Below, one piece after another: positions 7,041 through 14,717 of a stretch of 39,563 nt of DNA (position 1 is its first letter; each line of letters begins with the position of its first letter). A model generated the notes under the pieces. The model made no database searches, had not been told where the DNA came from, and saw only the letters and a list, made by a program, of their open reading frames with translations. The translations under genes were made by a program, and so were the position numbers. Source of the DNA: Flavobacteriaceae bacterium (GTDB lineage: Bacteria > Bacteroidota > Bacteroidia > Flavobacteriales > Flavobacteriaceae); the NCBI GenBank assembly GCA_023260435.1, contig JALQVG010000073.1:1-39563 (forward strand), in the 5' to 3' direction.

Positions 7041-7069
7041 TTGTCATGTCAAAAATAGTAGTACATTTG
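7041..7069 (+). promoter_or_regulatory. Promoter of marR-yceI
   Basis: TTG at 7041-7043, an 18-nt spacer, and TACATTTG at 7062-7069 give a full Bacteroidota promoter. The start site should be at about 7073-7075, which leaves a leader of some 17-19 nt. The -7 box and start site overlap the palindromes at 7066-7087. Confidence 0.75.
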
Positions 7070-7087
7070 TACCTACAAATTTTGTAG
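7066..7087 (+). promoter_or_regulatory. Palindromic operator, probable MarR-family autoregulatory site
   Basis: Two perfect palindromes share a half-site: TTTGTA-CC-TACAAA (7066-7079) and CTACAAA-T-TTTGTAG (7073-7087). They cover the last bases of the -7 box and the predicted start site. MarR-family dimers typically bind palindromes of this size at their own promoters (known for the family). That the MarR encoded here binds this site is my inference. Confidence 0.65.
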
Positions 7088-7091
7088 ATAC

Positions 7092-7550
7092 ATGAATGTT
7101 GAAGAAATCATAAAAGCATCAAAGCCCATAGCTCCAAGAGCACGCATAGGTCTTTTGATTCATATGGTGCACACCCACATTCAGGAAAATCTATTAGAAT
7201 CTCTAAAGCCCTTCGATATTAGTTTAGCACAATTTAATGTGCTCCGAATATTAAAAGGATATAGAGATACTGCGTACATGGAGACACTTAATGAGCGCAT
7301 GATTCACAAAAGCAGTAACACCACAAGAGTCGTGGACAAATTGATTGCCAAAGGACTGGTGGAACGAAAGGTATGCCCCGAAAACAGAAGAAAAATTGAA
7401 GTGAGTATCACCCAGGATGGAATTTCGTTACTCACCCAACTTTCAACATCTATTGCTGAAGCAGAAGAACTACTCACCCAGTCACTAAGTCTGGATGAGC
7501 TAGCACAATTAACCCAATTATTAAACAAATTTAAACCCAAAACAACATGA
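7092..7550 (+). CDS. MarR-family transcriptional regulator
   Basis: The 152-residue protein has the MarR layout: N-terminal dimerisation helices, a central winged helix-turn-helix (FDISLAQFNVLRILKGYRD, then MIHKSSNTTRVVDKLIAKGLVERK), the wing with CPENRRKIEVSITQDG, and long C-terminal helices. MarR proteins are dimeric repressors released by small ligands or oxidation. The palindromes overlapping its own promoter suggest autoregulation. Its stop overlaps the next start (ATGA at 7547-7550), so it is translationally coupled to the YceI lipoprotein, which is its most obvious target. The ligand is unknown; one Cys is visible, in the wing (VCPEN). Confidence 0.9.
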   Translation: MNVEEIIKASKPIAPRARIGLLIHMVHTHIQENLLESLKPFDISLAQFNVLRILKGYRDTAYMETLNERMIHKSSNTTRVVDKLIAKGLVERKVCPENRRKIEVSITQDGISLLTQLSTSIAEAEELLTQSLSLDELAQLTQLLNKFKPKTT

Positions 7551-8155
7551 AAAAAGGATTATTATTGGCAGGAATTGCTGTGATGTTTGTCGCTTGTGGC
7601 GCCAAAAAAGAAAACCAAGAAGATACTGCAGTTGCTGTTGAAGCAACAACCAACAACACTGTTGCTGTGAAAGCTGCCGAAAGCCAAGTATTTTGGAAAG
7701 GCTACAAAGTTACTGGTCAACACGAGGGTACTATAGCGCTTACTGAAGGTAATTTGACTTTTGCAGATCAAGTACTCACAGGAGGTTCTTTCACTGTAGA
7801 CATGACTAGTCTTGTAGCTACCGACTTAGATGGTGAAATGAAAGGAAAGCTGGAAGGACATTTGAAATCAGATGATTTCTTTGGAACTGAAGCTCATCCT
7901 ACTGCTCAATTGGTCATCACTCAAGTAGGTGTAGACGCTGCAGGTGGATACCAAGTAACCGGAGACTTAACCATCAAAGGAATTACTCAGCCTGTAAGCT
8001 TCCCCATGACTATTGCTGAAAACACAGCCAAAGCATCATTGAAAATTGACCGTACACTATACGATATTCGTTACGGATCTAACAATTTCTTTGAAAACTT
8101 GGGTGACAAAGCCATCAACAATGAATTCGATCTAGAAGTAACCCTTCAATTTTAA
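7547..8155 (+). CDS. YceI-family lipoprotein
   Basis: The 202-residue protein begins with a lipoprotein signal peptide, MKKGLLLAGIAVMFVACG, with the acylated Cys at residue 17. A Glu/Thr/Ala-rich linker follows, then a YceI-type lipocalin-like beta barrel (about 45-202; SQVFWKGYKVTGQHEGTI, FTVDMTSL, DFFGTEAHPTAQLVI, DLTIKGITQPVSFP). YceI domains bind isoprenoid chains in some members, but the ligand here is not known. The protein should be anchored in the periplasm or outer membrane. It is coupled to marR by a 4-nt overlap. No terminator is seen between it and the trp leader 42 nt downstream. Confidence 0.9.
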   Translation: MKKGLLLAGIAVMFVACGAKKENQEDTAVAVEATTNNTVAVKAAESQVFWKGYKVTGQHEGTIALTEGNLTFADQVLTGGSFTVDMTSLVATDLDGEMKGKLEGHLKSDDFFGTEAHPTAQLVITQVGVDAAGGYQVTGDLTIKGITQPVSFPMTIAENTAKASLKIDRTLYDIRYGSNNFFENLGDKAINNEFDLEVTLQF

Positions 8156-8162
8156 ATAACAC

Positions 8163-8192
8163 TTGTTTTTTTGTACAGGTTACTTATCTTTG
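8163..8192 (+). promoter_or_regulatory. Promoter of the trp operon
   Basis: TTG at 8163-8165, a 19-nt spacer, and TATCTTTG at 8185-8192 form an exact Bacteroidota promoter. The start site is expected at about 8196-8198, that is at or next to the leader-peptide ATG (8198). I see no palindrome that would suggest an additional repressor operator. Confidence 0.8.
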
Positions 8193-8197
8193 GGGCC

Positions 8198-8254
8198 ATG
8201 AACAACAAAAACAAATTTTCTTGGTGGTGGAACAACTTACAGCAAAACCTGTGA
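8198..8254 (+). CDS. trpL: trp leader peptide, three consecutive Trp codons
   Basis: This is an 18-codon ORF, MNNKNKFSWWWNNLQQNL, with three adjacent TGG codons at 8222-8230 and a stop at 8252-8254. It lies between the trp promoter and a terminator that precedes trpE. Trp is the rarest residue in proteins, so three in a row in a short ORF at this place marks a leader peptide of the attenuation type. The ribosome would stall on these codons when charged tRNA-Trp is scarce. Only 5 nt separate the -7 box from the ATG, so the ORF probably starts at the very 5' end of the transcript and has no Shine-Dalgarno. It is too short for standard gene callers. Confidence 0.9.
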   Translation: MNNKNKFSWWWNNLQQNL

Positions 8255-8309
8255 GCAAACCCTACTGTATAACCATACTAAGGCTTGTCTTCACGACAAG
8301 CCTTTTTTC
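8236..8309 (+). promoter_or_regulatory. trp attenuator: pause hairpin, antiterminator and intrinsic terminator
   Basis: Segment 1, CTTACAG (8236-8242), pairs with the start of segment 2, CTGTGAG (8249-8255), just after the Trp codons and across the leader stop. Segment 2, GTGAGCAAACC (8251-8261), can instead pair with GGCTTGTCTTCAC (8282-8294) with a 2-nt bulge, one G-T pair and one mismatch. This hides segment 3. Segment 3, AGGCTTGTC (8281-8289), pairs perfectly with segment 4, GACAAGCCT (8295-8303), around TTCAC and runs into TTTTTT, which makes a strong intrinsic terminator. Stalling at the Trp codons would free segment 2 and allow read-through. Finishing the peptide would block segment 2 and allow termination. 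Confidence 0.85.
8281..8308 (+). terminator. Leader terminator before trpE
   Basis: A nine-base-pair GC-containing stem (8281-8289 with 8295-8303), a five-base loop and six T residues (8303-8308) form a canonical intrinsic terminator. It lies between the leader ORF and trpE, whose start is 16 nt further on. Confidence 0.92.
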
Positions 8310-8324
8310 ATTAACAACCTTGCT

Positions 8325-9728
8325 ATGAGAATTCATCGTCTTAAAACTGACTACCAGAAATTACTGGCCGACACGCTTACTCCGGTGAGCGTTTACCTGA
8401 AGATCAGAGATCGATTTGCCCAAAGTATTTTGTTGGAGAGCAGTGATTATCACGCTAATGACAATAGTTTTTCCTACATCTGTTGTCAGCCAATAGCCTG
8501 GATCAAAATTGAAGGTGATCATGTAGAAGAGCGATTTCCAGATGGAAGTTCCGAAAACTATGTCTTAGAAAGCAAGAAAAGTGTACCCGATATTATTGCC
8601 CGTTTCAGCACCTCATTTGCCGTAGATGGTCCAGCTTTTAAATTTATCAACCACGGTCTGTTTGGCTATATGTCGTATGACAGCGTTCGCTATTTTGAGG
8701 ACATCTCCATTGAAAAAAAAGAGGCCAAAACTTCTATTCCAGATGTGTACTATGCTGTTTACCAAAACATCATAGCCATTAATCATTTCAATAATGAAGC
8801 GTATTTGTTTTGTCACCACACAGAAGATCAGACAAGTAATTTAGCTGAACTAGCTGGCTGGATTCAGGTACCCTCATTTCCCAGTTATCCGTTTAAACTA
8901 GTGGGCGATCAAAAAACCAATGTGGCTGATCAGGATTTTAAGTCTATGGTATCACTGGCAAAAACACATTGCCAACGAGGAGACGTATTTCAATTGGTAC
9001 TTTCCAGAAGGTTTGAGCAACCCTTTCAGGGCGATGAATTTAATGTATATCGGGCATTAAGAACGATCAATCCTTCTCCTTACTTATTTTATTTCGACTA
9101 CGGGAATTTTAAATTATTGGGCAGCTCTCCTGAAGCTCAATTAGTCGTAAAAAACGATTTATGCGAAATTCATCCTATAGCGGGTACTTTCCGCAGAACA
9201 GGAAACGATGAACAAGACGCGGAGCTTGCCAAAAAACTCAGCGAGGACGCTAAAGAAAATGCAGAGCATGTGATGTTGGTCGATCTCGCGCGCAATGATT
9301 TGAGCAGACACGGCCGAATTGTTCAAGTGGAAACCTATAAAGAGGTTCAATTTTTCTCTCATGTGATTCATTTAGTCTCCAAAGTAACCGGAAGAAAAAA
9401 ACCCGAAGTACCCACTATGAATGTAGTGGCCGATACGTTCCCTGCAGGAACTTTAAGCGGTGCTCCCAAGCACAAAGCCATGGAGCTAATCGAGCGCTAT
9501 GAACCTACGCCAAGAGGATATTATGGGGGGGCTATTGGATTTATGGATTTTTCAGGAAATTTTAACCACGCGATCATGATACGCACCTTTTTAAGCAAGA
9601 ACCAAACACTCTACTTTCAAGCAGGTGCTGGTATTGTAGCTGCATCAAGCGCGGAAGCTGAGAATCAAGAAACCTATAACAAACTAGGCGCTTTACAAAA
9701 AGCATTAACCATGGCAGAAGGCCTTTAA
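8325..9728 (+). CDS. trpE: Anthranilate synthase component I
   Basis: The 467-residue enzyme converts chorismate to anthranilate, using ammonia supplied by TrpG. The chorismate-binding domain is intact: HPIAGTFRR, LVDLARNDLSR, ADTFPAGTLSGAPKHKAMELIE, YYGGAIGFMDFSG and QAGAGIVAASSAEAENQE. Near the N-terminus LLESS (residues 36-40) corresponds to the LLES element where tryptophan binds in feedback-inhibited enzymes, so allosteric control is likely kept. It is the first structural gene of trpEGDCFBA and sits behind the attenuator. trpG begins 4 nt after its stop. Confidence 0.97.
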   Translation: MRIHRLKTDYQKLLADTLTPVSVYLKIRDRFAQSILLESSDYHANDNSFSYICCQPIAWIKIEGDHVEERFPDGSSENYVLESKKSVPDIIARFSTSFAVDGPAFKFINHGLFGYMSYDSVRYFEDISIEKKEAKTSIPDVYYAVYQNIIAINHFNNEAYLFCHHTEDQTSNLAELAGWIQVPSFPSYPFKLVGDQKTNVADQDFKSMVSLAKTHCQRGDVFQLVLSRRFEQPFQGDEFNVYRALRTINPSPYLFYFDYGNFKLLGSSPEAQLVVKNDLCEIHPIAGTFRRTGNDEQDAELAKKLSEDAKENAEHVMLVDLARNDLSRHGRIVQVETYKEVQFFSHVIHLVSKVTGRKKPEVPTMNVVADTFPAGTLSGAPKHKAMELIERYEPTPRGYYGGAIGFMDFSGNFNHAIMIRTFLSKNQTLYFQAGAGIVAASSAEAENQETYNKLGALQKALTMAEGL

Positions 9729-9732
9729 GGAG

Positions 9733-10311
9733 ATGAAAGAAATACTTGTTATCGACAACTACGACAGTTTTACCTACAACTTGGTCCACCACCTCGAAGC
9801 GTTGGGCGCATCTGTACACGTGGTGCGCAACGACCAAATTACGCTGGAGGAAATAGCCCCCTACAACCACATCGTTTTGTCCCCCGGACCTGGAATACCC
9901 GATGAAGCTGGTCTGCTCAAAGCGATTATCCGACAATACGCGCCAACCAAAGCAATATTGGGTGTATGCTTGGGGCAACAAGCCATAGCTGAAGTGTTTG
10001 GAGGAAGCTTGACCAACTTGAGCCAAGTGTATCACGGAATAAGCACACCCATCGACGTAGATTCCTCTGAACCGATTTTCCAAGGCCTACCCACTCAAAT
10101 ACAGGTGGGAAGATATCATTCTTGGGTGGTGAACCAGACTGATTTGCCCGCTGTACTTCGCGTTACTGCTCGGGACTTAAATGGGCAAATTATGGCCATT
10201 CGACACAGGGAATATGAAGTTTGTGCGGTACAGTTTCACCCCGAGTCGATCCTTACCCCAGATGGCGCACATATGCTGTCTCAATGGCTGAAACACACCA
10301 AATACTTTTAG
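9733..10311 (+). CDS. trpG: Anthranilate synthase component II, glutamine amidotransferase
   Basis: The 192-residue class I amidotransferase releases ammonia from glutamine for TrpE. The nucleophile Cys79 lies in GVCLGQQAIAEVFGG, the oxyanion motif is SPGPGIPDEAG, and the His/Glu pair is in VQFHPESILTPDG. The residue after GVCLG is Gln, not the more common His. The protein could also serve p-aminobenzoate synthase, because no separate pabA is in view. It is not fused to trpE or trpD. The spacing is 4 nt from trpE and 3 nt to trpD. Confidence 0.96.
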   Translation: MKEILVIDNYDSFTYNLVHHLEALGASVHVVRNDQITLEEIAPYNHIVLSPGPGIPDEAGLLKAIIRQYAPTKAILGVCLGQQAIAEVFGGSLTNLSQVYHGISTPIDVDSSEPIFQGLPTQIQVGRYHSWVVNQTDLPAVLRVTARDLNGQIMAIRHREYEVCAVQFHPESILTPDGAHMLSQWLKHTKYF

Positions 10312-10314
10312 CGG

Positions 10315-11319
10315 ATGAAGACCCTACTCAACCAATTGACCCAACACCAGCAACTGACCAAAGAGTCAGCCAAGGAAGTATTGACCCAAATCGCTCACGG
10401 TCAGTACTCAGAATCTGAGATCGCAGCATTCTTGACGGTATACATGATGCGCAGTATCAGTATTGAGGAATTAGCTGGGTTTCGGGATGCACTGCTTGAG
10501 CTTTGTATTCCTATAGACTTATCGGCATACACTCCGATTGACCTATGTGGCACTGGGGGTGACGGCAAAGACACTTTTAATATTTCAACTCTAGCCTCGT
10601 TTGTGACTGCTGGAGCAGGGATACACGTAGCCAAACACGGTAATTATGGAGTTTCGTCGGCCTGTGGGTCAAGTAATGTACTCGAAGCTTTGGGCATTAA
10701 ATTTAGCGCTGATGAGGCGTTTTTGCGCAGTTGTATCGAAAAGGCAGGTATCTGTGTACTGCACGCTCCTCTTTTTCACCCGGCCATGAAACAGGTGGCA
10801 CCCGTGCGCAGAAGTCTTGGAGTTAAAACTTTTTTCAATATGTTGGGGCCTATGGTGAACCCTTCAAGACCCAACTATCAGCTGGTGGGTGTTTTTCAAC
10901 TAGAACTGGCCAGGATGTATCAATACCTTTATCAAAAGGACCAAATTAAATACACCATTGTACATGCACTGGATGGGTACGATGAAATCTCCTTAACCGG
11001 AAGTGCCAAAATCATCACGCCACAAGGTGAGTCTTTATTAAGTCCTCAAGATTTTAAAGCCCAACTTTGGAGAATGGGTGATATTACTGGGGGAAATGGC
11101 GTGGAAGATGCTGCGAAAATTTTTCTAGAGGTACTCAAAGGCCAAGGCACCCAAGCGCAAAACGAGGTGGTTTGTGCCAATGCAGCATTGGCCATATCCA
11201 CTGTCAAAGGATGCAGTATAGCTCATGCTGTAGATCTCGCAGGAGAAAGCCTAAAGTCTGGGCGTGCTTATGAGTCATTTATTGAATTGCAAAACATATC
11301 TAAGTCATGGATATCCTAA
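10315..11319 (+). CDS. trpD: Anthranilate phosphoribosyltransferase
   Basis: The 334-residue enzyme transfers phosphoribose from PRPP to anthranilate. Signature motifs are intact: DLCGTGGDGKDTFNIST for PRPP and Mg2+ binding, AKHGNYGVSSACGSSNVLEALG, and VRRSLGVKTFFNMLGPMVNP. The N-terminal helical domain (about 1-70) is present and length is normal. Its 3' end overlaps trpC by 13 nt, so the two are translationally coupled. Confidence 0.97.
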   Translation: MKTLLNQLTQHQQLTKESAKEVLTQIAHGQYSESEIAAFLTVYMMRSISIEELAGFRDALLELCIPIDLSAYTPIDLCGTGGDGKDTFNISTLASFVTAGAGIHVAKHGNYGVSSACGSSNVLEALGIKFSADEAFLRSCIEKAGICVLHAPLFHPAMKQVAPVRRSLGVKTFFNMLGPMVNPSRPNYQLVGVFQLELARMYQYLYQKDQIKYTIVHALDGYDEISLTGSAKIITPQGESLLSPQDFKAQLWRMGDITGGNGVEDAAKIFLEVLKGQGTQAQNEVVCANAALAISTVKGCSIAHAVDLAGESLKSGRAYESFIELQNISKSWIS

Positions 11320-12095
11320 CCCGCATATGCCGCAACAAACAAGTGCAAGTAGACCTGGTGAAAAATCAGGTGCCCCTATCTGTGCTGCAGTCCATGCCTT
11401 TGTATGCGAGAAATACCGTTTCACTAAGGGAGGCATTAAGCCACAGCGCCAGTGGATTGATCACAGAACACAAAAGAAGATCTCCCTCGAAAAACCATAT
11501 TAGAACAGATCACCATATTCAAGAGGTGGCCCAAGGCTACCAATCTGGAGGTGCCTGCGGTATGTCCGTATTGACCGAAGTAGGTTATTTTGGCGGAGCA
11601 CCAGAGGACTTGATTATTGCGCGTGCCAGTTGTACCTTACCCCTATTGCGCAAAGACTTTATGGTGGATCCCTATCAGGTCCACGAAGCAAAAGCATGGG
11701 GTGCCGACGTGATCTTGTTAATCGCGGCCGCATTAGATCCCAAGTCGATTGATGTACTGAGCGGTTTAGCGCATGAGTTAGGCTTGGAAGTGCTTCTGGA
11801 GGTTCATGACTTGTCTGAACTCAATCGCTCACTGACACCTAACATTGATATGGTCGGAGTCAATAACCGAAATTTAAAGACCTTTGAGGTATCGACACAG
11901 GTAAGTATCGAACTTGCCCGGCACATTCCGGATCACCTGGTTAAGATTTCAGAAAGTGGATTGACTGACGCACAAGAAATTAGGGCATTACGATCCGTGG
12001 GATACCGTGGCTTTCTCGTTGGTGAACATTTGATGAAATCGGATAACCCCGGTGAGGCTACGCGATTAATGATTGAAGAAATTACCCGATTATGA
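11307..12095 (+). CDS. trpC: Indole-3-glycerol-phosphate synthase
   Basis: The 262-residue TIM-barrel enzyme closes the indole ring by decarboxylation and dehydration of carboxyphenylamino-deoxyribulose phosphate. Visible motifs are EHKRRSPSKN near the N-terminus, YQSGGACGMSVLTE, LLRKDFMVDPYQVHEAKAWGADVILLI, VGVNNRNLKTFEV and KISESGL. The motif order and the free-standing form (no fusion to TrpF) are standard. The start lies inside the end of trpD, and its stop overlaps the trpF start by 4 nt (ATGA). Confidence 0.97.
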   Translation: MDILTRICRNKQVQVDLVKNQVPLSVLQSMPLYARNTVSLREALSHSASGLITEHKRRSPSKNHIRTDHHIQEVAQGYQSGGACGMSVLTEVGYFGGAPEDLIIARASCTLPLLRKDFMVDPYQVHEAKAWGADVILLIAAALDPKSIDVLSGLAHELGLEVLLEVHDLSELNRSLTPNIDMVGVNNRNLKTFEVSTQVSIELARHIPDHLVKISESGLTDAQEIRALRSVGYRGFLVGEHLMKSDNPGEATRLMIEEITRL

Positions 12096-12748
12096 GCTTA
12101 AATCGTCTGGAACTAAAAGTTTGCGGCATGACCCAAAGGGAGAATATCCAAGCTGTATTGGAGGTAAAACCTGATTGGATCGGGCTCATTTTCTGGCCTA
12201 AGTCCAAACGATATTGTTCCTTGGACCCTGAGCAATGGCAAACTATTGATTTGGGCCAAACAAAGTCGGTGGGCGTATTTGTCGATCAACCCATGGATGA
12301 AGTAATACAAATCGCACACACCTATGACCTTGACGGCCTTCAGCTGCATGGGAACGAATCAACTGAGTACCTGAAAACACTTAGAAGCCAACTACCCGAA
12401 GTAGCGATAATAAAAGCGTTTTCCATAGATCACCACTTTGATTGGAGCCTACTATCGCCCTATCAAGAGCACAGTGACCTATTTTTATTCGATACTAAAG
12501 GACCGCTACCTGGCGGAAATGGAACAGCATTTGATTGGACCATTTTGACACAATATCCAGGATCAACTCCCTTTTTATTGAGTGGTGGAATACATCTAGG
12601 ATTGACAAAAAATCTTTTGGAATGGATCCATACTCCGGCTTCTAAGTGGTGTGTAGGGATCGATGTGAATTCTGGTTTTGAAGTCAGTCCAGGAATAAAG
12701 AATCCAGAACTAATTAAGGAATTGAGCCAACAGTGCAAACAATTATAA
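12092..12748 (+). CDS. trpF: Phosphoribosylanthranilate isomerase
   Basis: The 218-residue TIM-barrel enzyme catalyses the Amadori rearrangement of phosphoribosylanthranilate. The catalytic Cys lies in [10 protein letters not shown] near the N-terminus and the catalytic Asp in [20 protein letters not shown]. The phosphate-binding LLSGGIHLG and [15 protein letters not shown] segments are present. It is separate from trpC. The ATG overlaps the trpC stop, and trpB follows after 10 nt. Confidence 0.96.
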   Translation: MSLNRLELKVCGMTQRENIQAVLEVKPDWIGLIFWPKSKRYCSLDPEQWQTIDLGQTKSVGVFVDQPMDEVIQIAHTYDLDGLQLHGNESTEYLKTLRSQLPEVAIIKAFSIDHHFDWSLLSPYQEHSDLFLFDTKGPLPGGNGTAFDWTILTQYPGSTPFLLSGGIHLGLTKNLLEWIHTPASKWCVGIDVNSGFEVSPGIKNPELIKELSQQCKQL

Positions 12749-12758
12749 ATCAGAGCAG

Positions 12759-13946
12759 ATGAAAAAAAGTTATCAAGTGGACGAGTGGGGTTATTACGGA
12801 ACATTTGGTGGGGCATATATCCCTGAAATGCTCTACCCAAACACGGAAGAATTGCGCAGTCAATACCTGAAGATTATGGCCGAGCCAGAATTTCAAAAGG
12901 AATTTAACCAACTGCTAAAAGACTATGTGGGCCGACCTACCCCTTTGTATTTGGCCCAGCGTTTATCCGCCCAAGTAGGTTGTAAAATCTACTTAAAACG
13001 GGAAGATTTATGTCATACGGGGGCACATAAAATCAATAATACCATCGGACAGATTCTCATGGCCAAGAAATTGGGCAAATCAAGAATTATTGCCGAAACA
13101 GGGGCTGGTCAGCACGGTGTGGCCACCGCGACTGTATGTGCCTTAATGGGCATGGAGTGTATCGTCTACATGGGCGAGGTGGATATCAAACGTCAAGCAC
13201 CTAACGTCGCGCGTATGAAAATGCTGGGGGCGCAAGTACGTCCAGCTACTTCAGGATCTAAAACCCTAAAAGACGCTACTAACGAAGCGATTAGAGATTG
13301 GATCAATAACCCGGTGAATACCCATTACATCATCGGATCCGTAGTTGGACCTCATCCTTATCCCGATATGGTAGCCAGGTTTCAGTCCGTAATAGCTCAA
13401 GAGACCATGGAGCAATTATTGGAGTTAGAGGGCCGGGACTATCCAGATGCGGTTGTGGCTTGTGTGGGGGGAGGAAGCAACGCTGCTGGTGCTTACTATC
13501 ATTACCTAGACCGCGAAGAAGTGCGGATAATCGCCGTGGAAGCTGCAGGTAAAGGAATTGACACCCATGAAAGTGCTGCCACCTCAGTCTTGGGAAGAGA
13601 AGGCATTATCCACGGCTCGAAAACATTACTCATGCAGTCTCCAGATGGACAAATCACAGAACCCTACTCTATTTCAGCAGGACTTGATTATCCGGGTATT
13701 GGGCCGATGCACGCTCATCTATTCCGTTCTAAAAGAGGAGAGTTTATCTCGGCTACAGACCAACAAGCTATGGAGGCTGGATTGATGTTGAGTCAATTAG
13801 AAGGAATTATTCCCGCTATTGAAACTTCGCATGCCTTGGCGGTATTGGATCAATTAAACTTTAAATCAACGGATGTGGTTGTGGTTAACCTCTCAGGAAG
13901 AGGAGATAAAGACCTGAATACCTACATCGATTACTTTAAATTATAG
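12759..13946 (+). CDS. trpB: Tryptophan synthase beta subunit
   Basis: The 395-residue PLP enzyme condenses indole with serine. The PLP Lys is residue 91 in [13 protein letters not shown], the Glu lies in [13 protein letters not shown], and the phosphate-binding loop is [10 protein letters not shown]. The sequence is of the TrpB1 type that pairs with TrpA, starting [20 protein letters not shown]. The monovalent-cation region [11 protein letters not shown] is also intact. trpA follows after 3 nt, consistent with an alpha2-beta2 complex. Confidence 0.98.
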   Translation: MKKSYQVDEWGYYGTFGGAYIPEMLYPNTEELRSQYLKIMAEPEFQKEFNQLLKDYVGRPTPLYLAQRLSAQVGCKIYLKREDLCHTGAHKINNTIGQILMAKKLGKSRIIAETGAGQHGVATATVCALMGMECIVYMGEVDIKRQAPNVARMKMLGAQVRPATSGSKTLKDATNEAIRDWINNPVNTHYIIGSVVGPHPYPDMVARFQSVIAQETMEQLLELEGRDYPDAVVACVGGGSNAAGAYYHYLDREEVRIIAVEAAGKGIDTHESAATSVLGREGIIHGSKTLLMQSPDGQITEPYSISAGLDYPGIGPMHAHLFRSKRGEFISATDQQAMEAGLMLSQLEGIIPAIETSHALAVLDQLNFKSTDVVVVNLSGRGDKDLNTYIDYFKL

Positions 13947-13949
13947 GAC

Positions 13950-14717
13950 ATGAGTACACGAATTGAACAGCTGTTTCAAAAAAAGAAAAAAGTACTTTCC
14001 ATATACTTCACCGCAGGTTATCCAAAGCATTCAGACACCCTCCCTATTTTGGAATCCTTACAAGAACAAGGGGTGGATATGGTGGAAATCGGTTTGCCGT
14101 TCTCAGATCCATTAGCTGACGGCCCAGTTATCCAACAAAGTTCAACTCAGGCTTTGGCTATGGGCATGACTACTGAAGTACTCTTCGATCAATTGAAGGA
14201 TGTCCGGTCGAAAATTGAAATACCCCTAGTCATCATGGGCTATTTCAATCCGGTTTTACAGTTTGGGGTAGACGCATTCTGTCGCAAATGCGCAGAAATA
14301 GGAATTGATGCCGTAATCCTACCTGACCTGCCCTTAACGGTATACGAACGAGAATATCAAGAGATTTTTGAACGCCATGGTATTCAATTAATCTTTTTGA
14401 TCACCCCACAAACCTCAGATGAACGAATCATTGCTTTGGACCAAGCCAGTAAAGGATTTATCTATTTAGTCAGCACGGCCAGCGTAACTGGAAGTGGATC
14501 AGGTTTTGGTCAAGCTCAAGTTGACTATTTCAAACGCATTTCAGACATGAAGCTTAAAAACCCCATCGTGGTTGGTTTTGGCATTAAAGACCGGGAGACC
14601 TTCAGTCAAGCCACTGCTCACACCGATGGTGCGATTATTGGTTCTGCGTTTATCAACGCATTGACTGAAAAAGGAACAGCTGTGATTCCCGAATTCATCA
14701 AAGGGATACGCGGTTAA
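13950..14717 (+). CDS. trpA: Tryptophan synthase alpha subunit
   Basis: The 255-residue TIM barrel cleaves indole-3-glycerol phosphate and channels indole to TrpB. The catalytic Glu46 is in MVEIGLPFSDP and the catalytic Asp is in the following LADGPVIQQSS. VSTASVTGSGSGF and VVGFGIKDRE form the phosphate-binding end. It is the last gene of the operon. Its TAA shares bases with the opposing M20 peptidase stop through a TTAA at 14714-14717, and no terminator hairpin is visible here. Confidence 0.97.
   Translation: MSTRIEQLFQKKKKVLSIYFTAGYPKHSDTLPILESLQEQGVDMVEIGLPFSDPLADGPVIQQSSTQALAMGMTTEVLFDQLKDVRSKIEIPLVIMGYFNPVLQFGVDAFCRKCAEIGIDAVILPDLPLTVYEREYQEIFERHGIQLIFLITPQTSDERIIALDQASKGFIYLVSTASVTGSGSGFGQAQVDYFKRISDMKLKNPIVVGFGIKDRETFSQATAHTDGAIIGSAFINALTEKGTAVIPEFIKGIRG

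Noticed and set aside
8175-8252. ACAGGTT (8175-8181) and AACCTGT (8246-8252) as the first stem of the trp attenuator
   Set aside because: The upstream arm lies in the promoter spacer, before the predicted start site at about 8196-8198, so it is absent from the normal transcript. I kept it only as a possibility for read-through RNA.
9724-9735. TAAGGAG directly before the trpG ATG as a Shine-Dalgarno
   Set aside because: The motif touches the ATG with no spacer and comes from the trpE stop codon, so it could not position a ribosome.
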